DNA of 48,488 bases from Halalkalibacter oceani (GCF_023715705.1 NZ_JAMBOS010000031.1:1-48488); one strand, 5' to 3'. Counted from the first letter of the stretch, positions 17,025 to 25,066 are shown. A program made the numbers and translations. Notes: generated from the letters alone by a model not told the origin.

Positions 17025-19652
17025 CTATACCTTTAAAATTTCTATATACCCTTTTGTCCCATCAACACGAATCCTCTGTCCATCTTTTATAAGTTTCGTG
17101 GCGTTTTCGACTCCGACTACGCCGGGGAGCCCGTATTCCCGTGTTATGACTGCTCCGTGAGTCGTGAAGCCTCCTACTTCAGTAACGAGTCCACTTATAG
17201 TCACAAAGAGCGGAGTCCAGCTTGGGTCAGTGAATTGGGTAATCAGAATATCCCCCTTCTCCAGCTGGGCTTCTTCTACGGATAGAATAACGCGTGCCCG
17301 TCCCTCAACGATACCAGATGAAACCGGAATGCCCGACAATGCTCCTTCCGGTATATCCTTCGTTGAGTAACGGACAGGAGGAACAAATCCAGCTGAAGTC
17401 AGTATACGAGGCGGGGTAAGCTTTTCAAAATGGATATAATCCTTCTTTCTTTCTTCAATGAGAGAGTAGTCCAGTTCATTCGTCTTCACAACTTGCAATA
17501 ATTCATCGAAATACAGATAGAAAATATCCTCCCTTTCTTTAATAATCCCTTGATTAACCAAAGTTTCTGCTTCTTTCAGTAATGCCTTTTTATATATTTG
17601 ATAGCGGCGGACAATATAATACTTTGGTTCTTCTCGATAGCCGATAAAATTGCGAAGAAAGCTGATACGCTTCATAACCTTTTTTATTCTTTTTTCTCGG
17701 CTGTTGTGATTTCGCAATCGATCAATAATGTTATCCTGCGTTTTCTTTGCATCAAGTTTGCCCTCGTAGAACCTTTGTCTATGCTCTCCTGGTTGTAAAA
17801 CATGAATATTGTTTAACAGAACAGGAATTAGCTGAGTGGGCTTTTCTTCAAATCGATCTTTAGTAATATCTATCTCTCCAGGGCATCGCATGCCGAATTT
17901 TCTTAAAAAGTGTCCAAACATTTTCCTTACTTCTTTGCCGCCTTGTAGCCTTTCCATTTCCTCGAAAAAGCGTTCATCATCGGGCTTAGTAGAAATGAAC
18001 GCAATAACATCTGGATATTGACGGATCATATCGGCAATATCTCCAAGGGCCAGCCCCATTTCGGTCGTAATGTTATGATCCAGTGATTTTGAAAGAATGT
18101 CTGCTATGTTCCTATCGCCTAACCACTTCTCTATATTTTTATTCAGCCAATTATTAACAAGAATAGCTGCTATTATAGCGCCTAGTATGATTGGATTATA
18201 GGCCATTGCTAATAAATGATCACGGTCATGCTCGATGAACTTGAGAGCTTGCTCGCCGGAGAGTTCTGAAAGCTGTTTGTCTAATTCAATCAGTTCATTT
18301 TCAAATTGCTTTAATACTTCCACCAAGACCGACGGATCATTTTTGTTATACATTCTTACAGCCTCTATCATAGTGGAGGCTGTGAAGATTCCTCCTTTAA
18401 CATTTCTTTTTCCCTGGGGCAGAGACGCCATGAATGCTTTATCTTCCAACAGGCTTTTAATCGCTCCCTGAATGAGGGGATCTTGTTGTCCCGTTGCTGA
18501 TAGTAAACGGATACGGCCTATTTTGGAGGAAAGATCGTGGGTAATATCAGCGAAAAGTCTGCCTCCTATCCTGTCTAAGGAAGTTTCTGAGATCATTTCA
18601 AAAAAGGACATTCCAAGGGGGTTCATAGTGTCCGTCATCATTTGGGTATGTCCAATTGACATATATACACGTGGCTTCTTCTTTCCTTTGATTGGAGGCA
18701 GCGGAAATAACGTTGTAATAGGACGGCTTTGAACAATATAAAATTCATTATCAGCCAAACACCATTCAATATCTTGAGGAGAATTAAAGTGCGCCTCGAT
18801 TTTTTTACCTATGCGGGCAAGCTGGAGTATCTGCATATCTGAGAGGACGCTCTTAGGCTCTTTACTCTTCTCAATTTTATGTTCGCTGATTCCCCCATGT
18901 AATAGAGGTTTGATCTCCATTTCTTGTGTACCTAGCTTTCGTTCAGTGATAGTACCGTTCTGTATTTTGTGAATATCTGGATTAACTAAACCTGAAACTA
19001 GAGCTTCCCCGAGTCCGAAACCGGCATCAATCGTCACTGACTTTCTATCGGACGTCATCGGGTCTGCCGTAAACATAATGCCTGATGCTTGAGGGAAAAC
19101 CATTTCTTGGATGATGACAGACAGAAAGACTTTCCGATGATCGAACCCATTTTGTATACGGTAGGTGACCGCCCGCTCGGTAAATAACGATGCCCAACAT
19201 TTTATCACGTGCTGAAGAATATGATTCTCTCCTTTGATATTTAAATACGTATCTTGTTGACCAGCGAAGGAGGCAAATGGCAGATCCTCTGCAGTTGAGC
19301 TGGAACGAATGGCATAGGCCTCCTGGCTTTCAGATAAAGACAGGGCCTGTTTAATTTCGTTTTCTACAATCTTAGGCATTCTGCTACCTTCAATTGTTAA
19401 ACGAATTTCCTTACTGATTTCTGAAATTTGGGCCTTATCTGTTGCTTTTAGACCGACCAGCCTTTCAAACAAGCCGGTTAGTTCCGGCAGGTTTTCTATA
19501 GCTTCTTTGTATGCTTTAGTGGTCACACAGAATCCGTCAGGTATCTTTAGGCCATCAATCTGTAACAGTTTACCAATATTTAATCCTTTACCGCCAACAG
19601 ACTTAAGCGTTGTATGATCTATTTCTGAAAAGCGTAAAATATAAGGCTCCAC
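17025..19652 (-). CDS. rph: Rifampicin phosphotransferase / PEP synthase-like dikinase
   Basis: This 875-aa enzyme has the domain order of rifampicin phosphotransferases: N-terminal ATP-grasp (S-V-G-G-K-G-L-N-I-G-K-L; later D-I-E-W-C-L-A-D-N-E-F-Y-I-V-Q-S-R-P), a central substrate domain, and a C-terminal swivelling His domain with G-G-F-T-T-H-G-A-V-I-T-R-E-Y-G, catalytic His near residue 832. It lacks the C-terminal PEP-binding barrel of true PEP synthase. Family members phosphorylate rifampicin with ATP, releasing AMP and phosphate, but some have other substrates. It is divergent from a TetR gene, with a strong promoter at 19697-19725 next to a clear operator. Confidence 0.85.
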   Translation of the reverse strand: MEPYILRFSEIDHTTLKSVGGKGLNIGKLLQIDGLKIPDGFCVTTKAYKEAIENLPELTGLFERLVGLKATDKAQISEISKEIRLTIEGSRMPKIVENEIKQALSLSESQEAYAIRSSSTAEDLPFASFAGQQDTYLNIKGENHILQHVIKCWASLFTERAVTYRIQNGFDHRKVFLSVIIQEMVFPQASGIMFTADPMTSDRKSVTIDAGFGLGEALVSGLVNPDIHKIQNGTITERKLGTQEMEIKPLLHGGISEHKIEKSKEPKSVLSDMQILQLARIGKKIEAHFNSPQDIEWCLADNEFYIVQSRPITTLFPLPPIKGKKKPRVYMSIGHTQMMTDTMNPLGMSFFEMISETSLDRIGGRLFADITHDLSSKIGRIRLLSATGQQDPLIQGAIKSLLEDKAFMASLPQGKRNVKGGIFTASTMIEAVRMYNKNDPSVLVEVLKQFENELIELDKQLSELSGEQALKFIEHDRDHLLAMAYNPIILGAIIAAILVNNWLNKNIEKWLGDRNIADILSKSLDHNITTEMGLALGDIADMIRQYPDVIAFISTKPDDERFFEEMERLQGGKEVRKMFGHFLRKFGMRCPGEIDITKDRFEEKPTQLIPVLLNNIHVLQPGEHRQRFYEGKLDAKKTQDNIIDRLRNHNSREKRIKKVMKRISFLRNFIGYREEPKYYIVRRYQIYKKALLKEAETLVNQGIIKEREDIFYLYFDELLQVVKTNELDYSLIEERKKDYIHFEKLTPPRILTSAGFVPPVRYSTKDIPEGALSGIPVSSGIVEGRARVILSVEEAQLEKGDILITQFTDPSWTPLFVTISGLVTEVGGFTTHGAVITREYGLPGVVGVENATKLIKDGQRIRVDGTKGYIEILKV

Positions 19653-19696
19653 TATTCATCCTCCAGTTAGTTTTGTAATATGCGTTATTGAATTTC

Positions 19697-19725
19697 ATAA
19701 TAGAGTTTGGAACCGCGACTGTCAA
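19697..19725 (-). promoter_or_regulatory. Sigma-A promoter of the rph gene
   Basis: On the minus strand TTGACA (19720-19725) and TATTAT (19697-19702) are separated by 17 bases. An AATTTCATAA half-site overlaps the -10, matching 9 of 10 bases of the nearby operator arm. Confidence 0.8.
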
Positions 19726-19729
19726 TATG

Positions 19730-19759
19730 TTTTGAAATTTTTGTTCGATAATTTCAAAA
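19730..19759. promoter_or_regulatory. TetR operator dyad between rph and tetR
   Basis: TTTTGAAATT and AATTTCAAAA form perfect 10-bp arms around a 10-base centre. The site lies 4 bases upstream of the rph -35 and covers the -35 region of the tetR promoter, whose -10 is TATAAT at 19766-19771. Confidence 0.75.
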
Positions 19760-19780
19760 CCGTGGTATAATAATGGTCAG

Positions 19781-20386
19781 GTGATGAAGATGAATGGTTA
19801 TCAAAAAAGAACGAATATGAAGAAAGAGTCTATTATTGATGCAGCTCGTGAACTTTTTACACAACGCGGAGTTAAAGAAGTTAGTATAAGTGAAATCGCT
19901 AAAAAAGCAGGCGTTTCCCAAGTATCAATTTATAATTATTTTGGGGATAAGAATATGCTTGCAAAAAAAGCACTTATCTCATATGTCGAGAAATATATGG
20001 AGCGCTATGAGGAGATTTTGAGAAAAGATGTTCCTTTTACAGATAAGTTAACGATGATTATGAGTGAAAAAAATGATGCGATCTTAGAAATAAGCGGCTC
20101 CTACTTTAGTGAATACGCATGGGAGGATCAGACCATGCAACAGGTAGTTCAAGAAGTCATGGAAACAAAAGCGAAGTCGCTTTATATAAAATTTATAGAA
20201 CTGGGAAAAGAAGAAGGAGCAATCGATGATGCAATTCCGAACGAGGTGATACTTTCTTACCTGTTCTCGATAATAGCAGTTATGCAACAGTCTGATTTTA
20301 TGAAAACCGATCCGGAATACAAGATGGGAATTCTAAAATTAACGTTATATGGCATACTGGGAAAAGAGGAGGACTCCACTTATTAG
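19781..20386 (+). CDS. TetR family transcriptional regulator (rph divergon)
   Basis: This is a TetR/AcrR regulator of about 200 aa. The helix-turn-helix spans roughly residues 15-60 (I-S-E-I-A-K-K-A-G-V-S-Q-V-S-I-Y-N-Y-F). The C-terminal ligand domain has no recognisable signature. The start is uncertain: GTG 19781, ATG 19784 and ATG 19790 all lie within 20 bases of the TATAAT box, so the mRNA would be nearly leaderless; ATG 19817 (MKKESIIDAAREL) would leave a leader but has only a weak ribosome site. Divergence from rph and the shared operator suggest it represses both genes. Confidence 0.88.
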   Translation: MMKMNGYQKRTNMKKESIIDAARELFTQRGVKEVSISEIAKKAGVSQVSIYNYFGDKNMLAKKALISYVEKYMERYEEILRKDVPFTDKLTMIMSEKNDAILEISGSYFSEYAWEDQTMQQVVQEVMETKAKSLYIKFIELGKEEGAIDDAIPNEVILSYLFSIIAVMQQSDFMKTDPEYKMGILKLTLYGILGKEEDSTY

Positions 20387-20652
20387 CCTTTTCTTAACCC
20401 GCATTTTCATTTGCAAGTCTCCTCATTAATTAAAGAGTCATTACGCGCGAAGATAGGTCTGCTCTTATGAAAAGTGCTGATGCTTTGACACGTAAAACTT
20501 TAACTGTTCTCAATTTCAGCTGTTCTATTGCTCTCACCGCAGAGCAGGGGGCAACCAGTGAAAAATAGAACGATGAACGTGTAAGGAAAGCAAAGCCTGG
20601 CAATCCTTGATCTTGTTGTTGGAAAATAAATGAAAATGAGGGGGGAGCTCAT
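20387..20652. other. Intergenic region before the DUF4256 gene
   Basis: This 266-base gap has a dyad GTTCTATT...AATAGAAC (20522-20571) with a 34-base centre, and a TTGACA at 20485-20490 without a good -10. A 33-codon frame (20467-20568) has no ribosome site and is not called. Confidence 0.35.
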
Positions 20653-21219
20653 ATGGCAAAGGAAACTAAGGAGCTGTTGTCCGAGGATCGCGACGAATTG
20701 CTCGAAACAGTAAAGGACCGTTTTGAAAAAAACATGAATCGTCATCAGGGAATTGACTGGGCAAAGGTGCAAGCAAAGCTTGAGGCCCATCCGGAAAAGC
20801 TGTGGTCCCTTTATGAGATGGAGAGGACCTGTGGTGAGCCGGATGTAGTTGGTTATGACCAGGACTCGGACGAGTACATTTTTTATGACTGTTCAGCGGA
20901 AAGTCCTAAAGGACGCAGAAGTGTTTGTTACGACCGCGAAGCACTGGAATCAAGGAAAAAGCACAAGCCGGAAAATAGCGCGGTTGATATGGCTGATGCT
21001 ATGGGCGTTGAACTGTTAACGGAAGCACAGTACCGGGAGCTCCAGGATTTTGGCGAGTTTGATTTGAAAACATCGAGCTGGGTGAAAACACCTGCTCATA
21101 TAAGGGAGCACGGCGGGGCGATTTTTTGCGATCGCCGCTATCATACCGTTTTTATGTATCATAATGGAGCGGAATCGTACTATGCGGCCAGAGGATTCCG
21201 CAGCGTGCTCAGAGTGTAA
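20653..21219 (+). CDS. DUF4256 domain protein
   Basis: This 188-aa soluble protein matches DUF4256: L-L-E-T-V-K-D-R-F-E-K-N-M near the start, then M-E-R-T-C-G-E-P-D-V-V-G, F-Y-D-C-S-A-E-S-P-K-G-R-R-S, and a closing T-P-A-H-I-R-E-H-G-G-A-I-F-C-D-R-R-Y. The family has no assigned function. The sequence is rich in conserved acidic and aromatic residues, which suggests an enzyme or binding domain. GGGGGGAGC precedes the ATG. It appears to be a single gene. Confidence 0.82.
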   Translation: MAKETKELLSEDRDELLETVKDRFEKNMNRHQGIDWAKVQAKLEAHPEKLWSLYEMERTCGEPDVVGYDQDSDEYIFYDCSAESPKGRRSVCYDREALESRKKHKPENSAVDMADAMGVELLTEAQYRELQDFGEFDLKTSSWVKTPAHIREHGGAIFCDRRYHTVFMYHNGAESYYAARGFRSVLRV

Positions 21220-21303
21220 AACTTGAGATCACTTAGAGAGTGCAGCCGGGCTGTCCTGTTTTTCAGGGTGGACCGGCGTTCTTTGAATTAATGTATCAAA
21301 TTG

Positions 21304-21391
21304 TGATATATGTATAGACATATATATCAGATTGTGATATATTTTCTTTAAATAAATATATCGTTATGTGATATATCTTCGAGTGATATAT
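21304..21391. promoter_or_regulatory. Array of PadR operator half-sites
   Basis: The octamer TGATATAT occurs four times in the same orientation (21304, 21335, 21369, 21384) and once inverted (ATATATCA, 21322-21329). The inverted copy and the second direct copy form a dyad with a 5-base centre. The last copy ends 12 bases before the PadR start codon. Confidence 0.65.
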
Positions 21392-21403
21392 GGGGGTGAT
21401 CAG

Positions 21404-21721
21404 TTGAAGACAACTGAGCAATTAACGGATTCAATGTTTTATATTATGGCTGCTTTAACGAAACCGAGGCATGGCTACGCGATTATGAATTTAATTGAAG
21501 AAACGACAAAAGGAGCGATTACGATAGGCCCGGCTTCGATGTATACCATTATTAAAAAGTTATTAAAGCAGGAGTGGATTTATTTACATGATGGGTCGGA
21601 TTCCCGACGCAAAACCTATTTGCTGACGGAGACGGGCAGGGAAGTTTTGGAGGAAGATCTGAAGCTGAGAAAGCTGATGATTCAATTAGCGGAAAATGGA
21701 TTGAAGGAGGGAGAAGAATGA
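21404..21721 (+). CDS. PadR family transcriptional regulator
   Basis: This 105-aa winged-helix regulator belongs to the short PadR subfamily: T-D-S-M-F-Y-I-M-A-A-L-T-K-P-R-H-G-Y-A-I-M near the N-terminus, then G-P-A-S-M-Y-T-I-I-K-K-L-L and the wing D-S-R-R-K-T-Y-L-L-T-E-T-G. Translation most likely begins at TTG 21404, because GGGGGTGATC directly precedes it; the frame is open from 21368. It overlaps the DUF2812 gene by 4 bases. The TGATATAT array upstream suggests autorepression. Confidence 0.9.
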   Translation: MKTTEQLTDSMFYIMAALTKPRHGYAIMNLIEETTKGAITIGPASMYTIIKKLLKQEWIYLHDGSDSRRKTYLLTETGREVLEEDLKLRKLMIQLAENGLKEGEE

Positions 21722-22440
21722 AAAAAACAAAATATATTATGTCAGGCGGATTGGCTTTTGCCGAGGAGAAGGATATGGAGAGACTGCGCCGTTTTTCGTT
21801 AGAGGGCTGGCATGTCAATGACTTTAAATTTATGGGGTATACGCTTGAAAAAGGAGAAAGCTCAGATTATATCTACAGTATAGATTATCGCTCTTTAAAA
21901 GAAGACGAAAAGGAGGAGTACTTTGACTTCTTTTCAACTGCCGGCTGGACGCATGTTGCTTCGGAAGGAAATATTCATTTATTTCGATCATACCCGGGTA
22001 CAAAGCCGATTTACAGTGATCGTGACACAACCGTTGAGAAGTATGAGAATGTAAATCGTTCTATGAGGGTGCTGGCAATGCCACTCGCTGTGCTGACTGT
22101 GCTCGTCTGGCTCGGAACGGTGATAAGCACTGGTACCTTAAAATCCGTTCTTCAAGTAGTAGCTGTTATTCTCACAATCATTGCCATCCCCGCAACCTGG
22201 ACGGTAATCGCCACATACAGCAACAAATGGAAGAGCAAAGGAAAGAAAGGGGCAGCAAACGTATTGAACATGGTACCATTTCTTCTTTTCATCCTTGCGG
22301 TGATGGTCGTGGCATTTGTTGATGGTTCAAGGAGCGCTCTTCACCTCCTGGCGTATATGGTCATTGGAGCGGTCGCTTTTCCAACCGCTATTTGGGTCGT
22401 TATGTCTCTTTATCATAAAGTGAAGGGCAAGAGAGCTTAG
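21718..22440 (+). CDS. DUF2812 domain membrane protein
   Basis: This 240-aa protein has an N-terminal soluble DUF2812 domain (about 1-105: G-G-L-A-F-A-E-E-K-D-M-E-R-L, W-H-V-N-D-F-K, F-F-S-T-A-G-W-T-H-V) followed by four membrane segments between about 118 and 230. DUF2812 proteins are usually encoded directly after PadR regulators, as here. The function is unknown; an envelope stress role is often supposed. The 4-base overlap with padR indicates translational coupling. Confidence 0.85.
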   Translation: MKKTKYIMSGGLAFAEEKDMERLRRFSLEGWHVNDFKFMGYTLEKGESSDYIYSIDYRSLKEDEKEEYFDFFSTAGWTHVASEGNIHLFRSYPGTKPIYSDRDTTVEKYENVNRSMRVLAMPLAVLTVLVWLGTVISTGTLKSVLQVVAVILTIIAIPATWTVIATYSNKWKSKGKKGAANVLNMVPFLLFILAVMVVAFVDGSRSALHLLAYMVIGAVAFPTAIWVVMSLYHKVKGKRA

Positions 22441-22467
22441 GGTAGAGGTGAGCCGGGAAAGAAATAC

Positions 22468-22509
22468 AACCGTTATTTTGAGATGTTCTTTTCAAAATAA
22501 CGGTTTTTT
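22468..22509 (+). terminator. Terminator of the PadR-DUF2812 operon
   Basis: AACCGTTATTTTG and CAAAATAACGGTT form perfect 13-bp arms with a 12-base loop, followed by TTTT. This is a textbook intrinsic terminator. Confidence 0.9.
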
Positions 22510-22527
22510 GCTGTATAAATAAAAAGG

Positions 22528-22556
22528 TTGCACAATATTTTTATCGTGTATATAAT
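22528..22556 (+). promoter_or_regulatory. Promoter of the GntR-ABC operon
   Basis: TTGCAC (22528-22533) and TATAAT (22551-22556) are separated by 17 bases. The -10 lies inside the long dyad at 22547-22585. Confidence 0.8.
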
Positions 22557-22585
22557 GTATATATGTTATATGTACAATATATACA
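22547..22585. promoter_or_regulatory. Long dyad, likely operator of the GntR regulator
   Basis: Two 17-base arms, TGTATATAATGTATATA and TATGTACAATATATACA, are inverted with a 5-base centre and match at 15 of 17 positions. The dyad covers the -10 and transcription start region, suiting repression by the YtrA-type regulator encoded downstream. Confidence 0.7.
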
Positions 22586-22654
22586 GGTTTTGGTTATATT
22601 CAAGCTTGGATCTAGAAAGAATGAACATAAGAGACGGGCGAGGTGAAGTTTTAC

Positions 22655-22777
22655 ATGACAGGCATGGAAAACCACGTATCGCTTAGCGCTTTTTCATCTG
22701 TTTATAACTGTTCAAGTTACAGCGATTGTGTGTCAGGCAGTGATGGATATAGAGCAACGCTGATTACCAATAAATAA
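22655..22777 (+). CDS. Candidate 40-aa leader or small peptide
   Basis: A 40-codon frame starts at ATG 22655 with a strong ribosome site (GAGGTGA, 8 bases upstream) and ends 15 bases before the GntR start. It lies between the operon promoter and gntR, so it would be translated first. The product is polar and rich in Ser, Tyr and Asn, with two Cys near the middle (Y-N-C-S-S-Y-S-D-C-V). It has no clear signal peptide or membrane segment. I do not recognise it. It could be a regulatory leader peptide, a small peptide handled by the adjacent ABC transporter, or a chance frame. Confidence 0.45.
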   Translation: MTGMENHVSLSAFSSVYNCSSYSDCVSGSDGYRATLITNK

Positions 22778-22792
22778 AGAAGAGGGATTGAC

Positions 22793-23164
22793 ATGCAAAT
22801 TATTATTTCCAACAGTACGAAGGAGCCGATTTATGAACAAATTACGAACCAAATTAAATCGCTCATTTTAGCAGGGGAGCTACAGGAAGGCACGGCATTA
22901 CCTTCGATACGCCAGCTCGCCAAGGATTTACAAATTAGTGTGATTACGACGAAACGTGCTTATGAAGAGTTGGAGAAAGCGGGCTTTATATACTCCATCG
23001 TCGGAAAAGGTTCATTTGTCGCTGAGCAGAATTTAGAGGTCATTCGAGAGAAGAAGCTGAAGGTCATTGAGGAACAGCTCACTGCGGTAATCACAAATAG
23101 CAGGGAAATCGGACTGTCGCTTGATGAGCTGCAGCAATTACTGAAGATTTTGTATGAGGAGTGA
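22793..23164 (+). CDS. GntR family regulator, YtrA subfamily
   Basis: This 123-aa regulator has an N-terminal winged helix (P-I-Y-E-Q-I-T-N-Q-I-K, then L-P-S-I-R-Q-L-A-K-D-L-Q-I-S and T-T-K-R-A-Y-E-E-L-E) and only a short helical tail, the YtrA-type layout. Such regulators usually sit first in an operon with an ABC transporter that responds to cell-wall antibiotics or other envelope stress. Here the ATPase follows after 6 bases. The long dyad over the promoter is its likely operator. Confidence 0.9.
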   Translation: MQIIISNSTKEPIYEQITNQIKSLILAGELQEGTALPSIRQLAKDLQISVITTKRAYEELEKAGFIYSIVGKGSFVAEQNLEVIREKKLKVIEEQLTAVITNSREIGLSLDELQQLLKILYEE

Positions 23165-23170
23165 AGAGAG

Positions 23171-24037
23171 ATGGAACATGTAGTGGAAATGAAAAATGTG
23201 AGTAAAACTTTCAATGGGTTTTCCGTTCATAATATGAATTTAGGGGTGAAACAGGGGTTTGTGACCGGGTTTATCGGCGCGAATGGGGCCGGTAAATCGA
23301 CGACGATCAAGATGATGATGAATTTGTTAAAGCCCGATGGCGGTGAGGTTAAAGTTTTTGGTCTGGATTACAGGACGCACGAGAAGGCGATTAAGGAGCG
23401 CATCGGCTTCGTCTATGATGGCAATGTCTTTTATGAAGGATTGAACTTAAAGGATATTAAGCGGATTGTCGGGCCGGCATATAAAAGCTGGGATGACGCG
23501 TTATTTCACCGCTATGTGGAACGATTTGAACTGCCGCTGAACAAAGCGATTAAAACGTTCTCGAAGGGAATGCAGATGAAAGCATCGCTGGCGATCGCTC
23601 TTTCCCATGATGCCGAGCTGATTATCATGGATGAGCCGACAGCAGGATTGGATCCGATTTTTCGGCGGGAGCTGCTGGATCTGTTGCAGGAATTAATGCT
23701 TGATGGCCGGCGTACGATTTTCTTCTCGACGCATATTACGACAGATCTAGACCGAATCGCCGATTACATCGCCTTTATCCAGAAAGGGGAAATCGTGTTC
23801 AACCAGTCGATTCATGATGTAGCAGAAAATTATGCACTCGTTAAAGGGGGCGTCGAGCTGCTGGATCGGGACACGGAAAAAGCCTTTGTCCGTATTCATC
23901 GGGCGCCGACGGGATTTGAGGCGTTAACAGATAATATTGGAGCGGTGAAAGAAACGTTCGGAAACACTGTGGTGATTGAACGCGCCTCTTTGGAGGATAT
24001 TATGTACTACTTGAAAGGGGAGAAACAGCATGTTTAA
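23171..24037 (+). CDS. ABC transporter ATP-binding protein (YtrB/BcrA-like)
   Basis: This 288-aa ATPase powers the exporter-type ABC system encoded here. Walker A is at residues 36-43 (G-A-N-G-A-G-K-S). The signature loop is the variant F-S-K-G-M, Walker B is L-I-I-M-D-E-P-T-A-G-L-D-P, and the switch histidine is in F-F-S-T-H. The roughly 85-residue C-terminal extension is typical of YtrB/BcrA-like subunits. It overlaps the permease gene by 8 bases. The exported or sensed compound is unknown. Confidence 0.92.
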   Translation: MEHVVEMKNVSKTFNGFSVHNMNLGVKQGFVTGFIGANGAGKSTTIKMMMNLLKPDGGEVKVFGLDYRTHEKAIKERIGFVYDGNVFYEGLNLKDIKRIVGPAYKSWDDALFHRYVERFELPLNKAIKTFSKGMQMKASLAIALSHDAELIIMDEPTAGLDPIFRRELLDLLQELMLDGRRTIFFSTHITTDLDRIADYIAFIQKGEIVFNQSIHDVAENYALVKGGVELLDRDTEKAFVRIHRAPTGFEALTDNIGAVKETFGNTVVIERASLEDIMYYLKGEKQHV

Positions 24038-24635
24038 CTTAATCAGACGTGATCTTATCCTGCAGAAAAAGCTGCTTCTTATCTATGTTCTTATGGTGGT
24101 GTTCTTTGTCATGATGGATAAACATCCGGCATTTACGTTTCTGATTGCCAGTATACTGATCCCCTTTAATACGTATACGTACGATGAAAGAGCGGAGACA
24201 AATATATTATTAAATTCTTTGCCTTACACCAGGAAGGAAATTATCGCCTCGCGCTATCTTGGCGCCATCGCTTATATGGGGGTGGGCATGGCGGTGGCAA
24301 GCGTGGCGTTATTTGTCTTCAACAAACCGTTTACGCCGACTGATATGGCGATTGGCGGCGGCCTGTTTCTAGTGTTTGCATCATTTACCTTTCCGATGTT
24401 CTATATTTTTAAACCGGGCTATATTTCAATGGTTGTCCTGATCAGCTTTCTCGTTTTGTCAGCGGTAGGACCGAGCGTTTTCATGTTTTTCGCTGAACGC
24501 ATGACGACTATTACCAACTTTATGGCCAGCTTATCGATGCCGGCTCTATATATGGGAGCGACCACTGTCATCCTCGCTGTCTATGCCGTTTCCTGGAGCG
24601 TGACAACGATCATTTATCAGCGAAAGGTATTTTAG
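24030..24635 (+). CDS. ABC-2 type transporter permease
   Basis: This 201-aa membrane protein is the short ABC-2 permease often paired with YtrA-type regulators. It begins M-F-N-L-I-R-R-D-L-I-L-Q-K-K, has six predicted hydrophobic segments, and carries Y-D-E-R-A-E-T-N-I-L-L-N-S-L-P between the second and third, a stretch typical of this family. It overlaps the ATPase gene by 8 bases and is followed by a terminator, closing the operon. Confidence 0.88.
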   Translation: MFNLIRRDLILQKKLLLIYVLMVVFFVMMDKHPAFTFLIASILIPFNTYTYDERAETNILLNSLPYTRKEIIASRYLGAIAYMGVGMAVASVALFVFNKPFTPTDMAIGGGLFLVFASFTFPMFYIFKPGYISMVVLISFLVLSAVGPSVFMFFAERMTTITNFMASLSMPALYMGATTVILAVYAVSWSVTTIIYQRKVF

Positions 24636-24664
24636 AAGGCTGATTATTAAACTGTGATAGTTCT

Positions 24665-24703
24665 GGGCTGGGTAAAAAGGGGGTTCTACCTTTTGCCCAG
24701 CCC
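24665..24703 (+). terminator. Terminator of the GntR-ABC operon
   Basis: GGGCTGGG and CCCAGCCC, extended by AAAAAGG/CCTTTT, form a long stem 29 bases after the permease stop. TTTATGT follows. Confidence 0.85.
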
Positions 24704-24898
24704 TTTATGTACTACCGACAGACCCTGCTATCCTTACGGCACGTTGTCTAGCGGAAAGGATAGATTTCTTCATTGTAGGGCTACCATCAATATGGTACAG
24801 TTTTACTATTCCAGCAGTTTTATGGGATAGCTGTAGCTGGCCAAAAATGCTACTGGTATGACATTTGACTTATTAACAAAGAAAGGTGATCAGAAACG

Positions 24899-25066
24899 AT
24901 GGAGAATCAGTATTTTGTGGGATGGGGAACGCTCGCCCTTATTAATGCAGGGTTAGCGCAAGGAAAGAACAGGTCCGGACTCAATTGGTTTTTTATTTCA
25001 TTGCTGTTGGGACCTATCGCGACCTTGTTGCTCGTCATTCAAGAAAAGCTGCCGGGAAAAAGGTAG
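24899..25066 (+). CDS. 55-aa membrane protein
   Basis: This short gene begins at ATG 24899 with a good ribosome site (AAAGGTGAT). The 55-aa product has two hydrophobic stretches (about 5-20 and 30-47) joined by a conserved-looking polar turn, A-Q-G-K-N-R-S-G-L-N-W-F. I recall similar small proteins with the G-R/K-S-G-L-N-W-F turn in Bacillus and other bacteria, sometimes mislabelled NusB. The function is unknown. It stands alone between the GntR-ABC terminator and a convergent gene. Confidence 0.7.
   Translation: MENQYFVGWGTLALINAGLAQGKNRSGLNWFFISLLLGPIATLLLVIQEKLPGKR

Noticed and set aside
20467-20568. 33-codon frame before the DUF4256 gene
   Set aside because: It has no ribosome site and ends in a dyad; there is no independent support.
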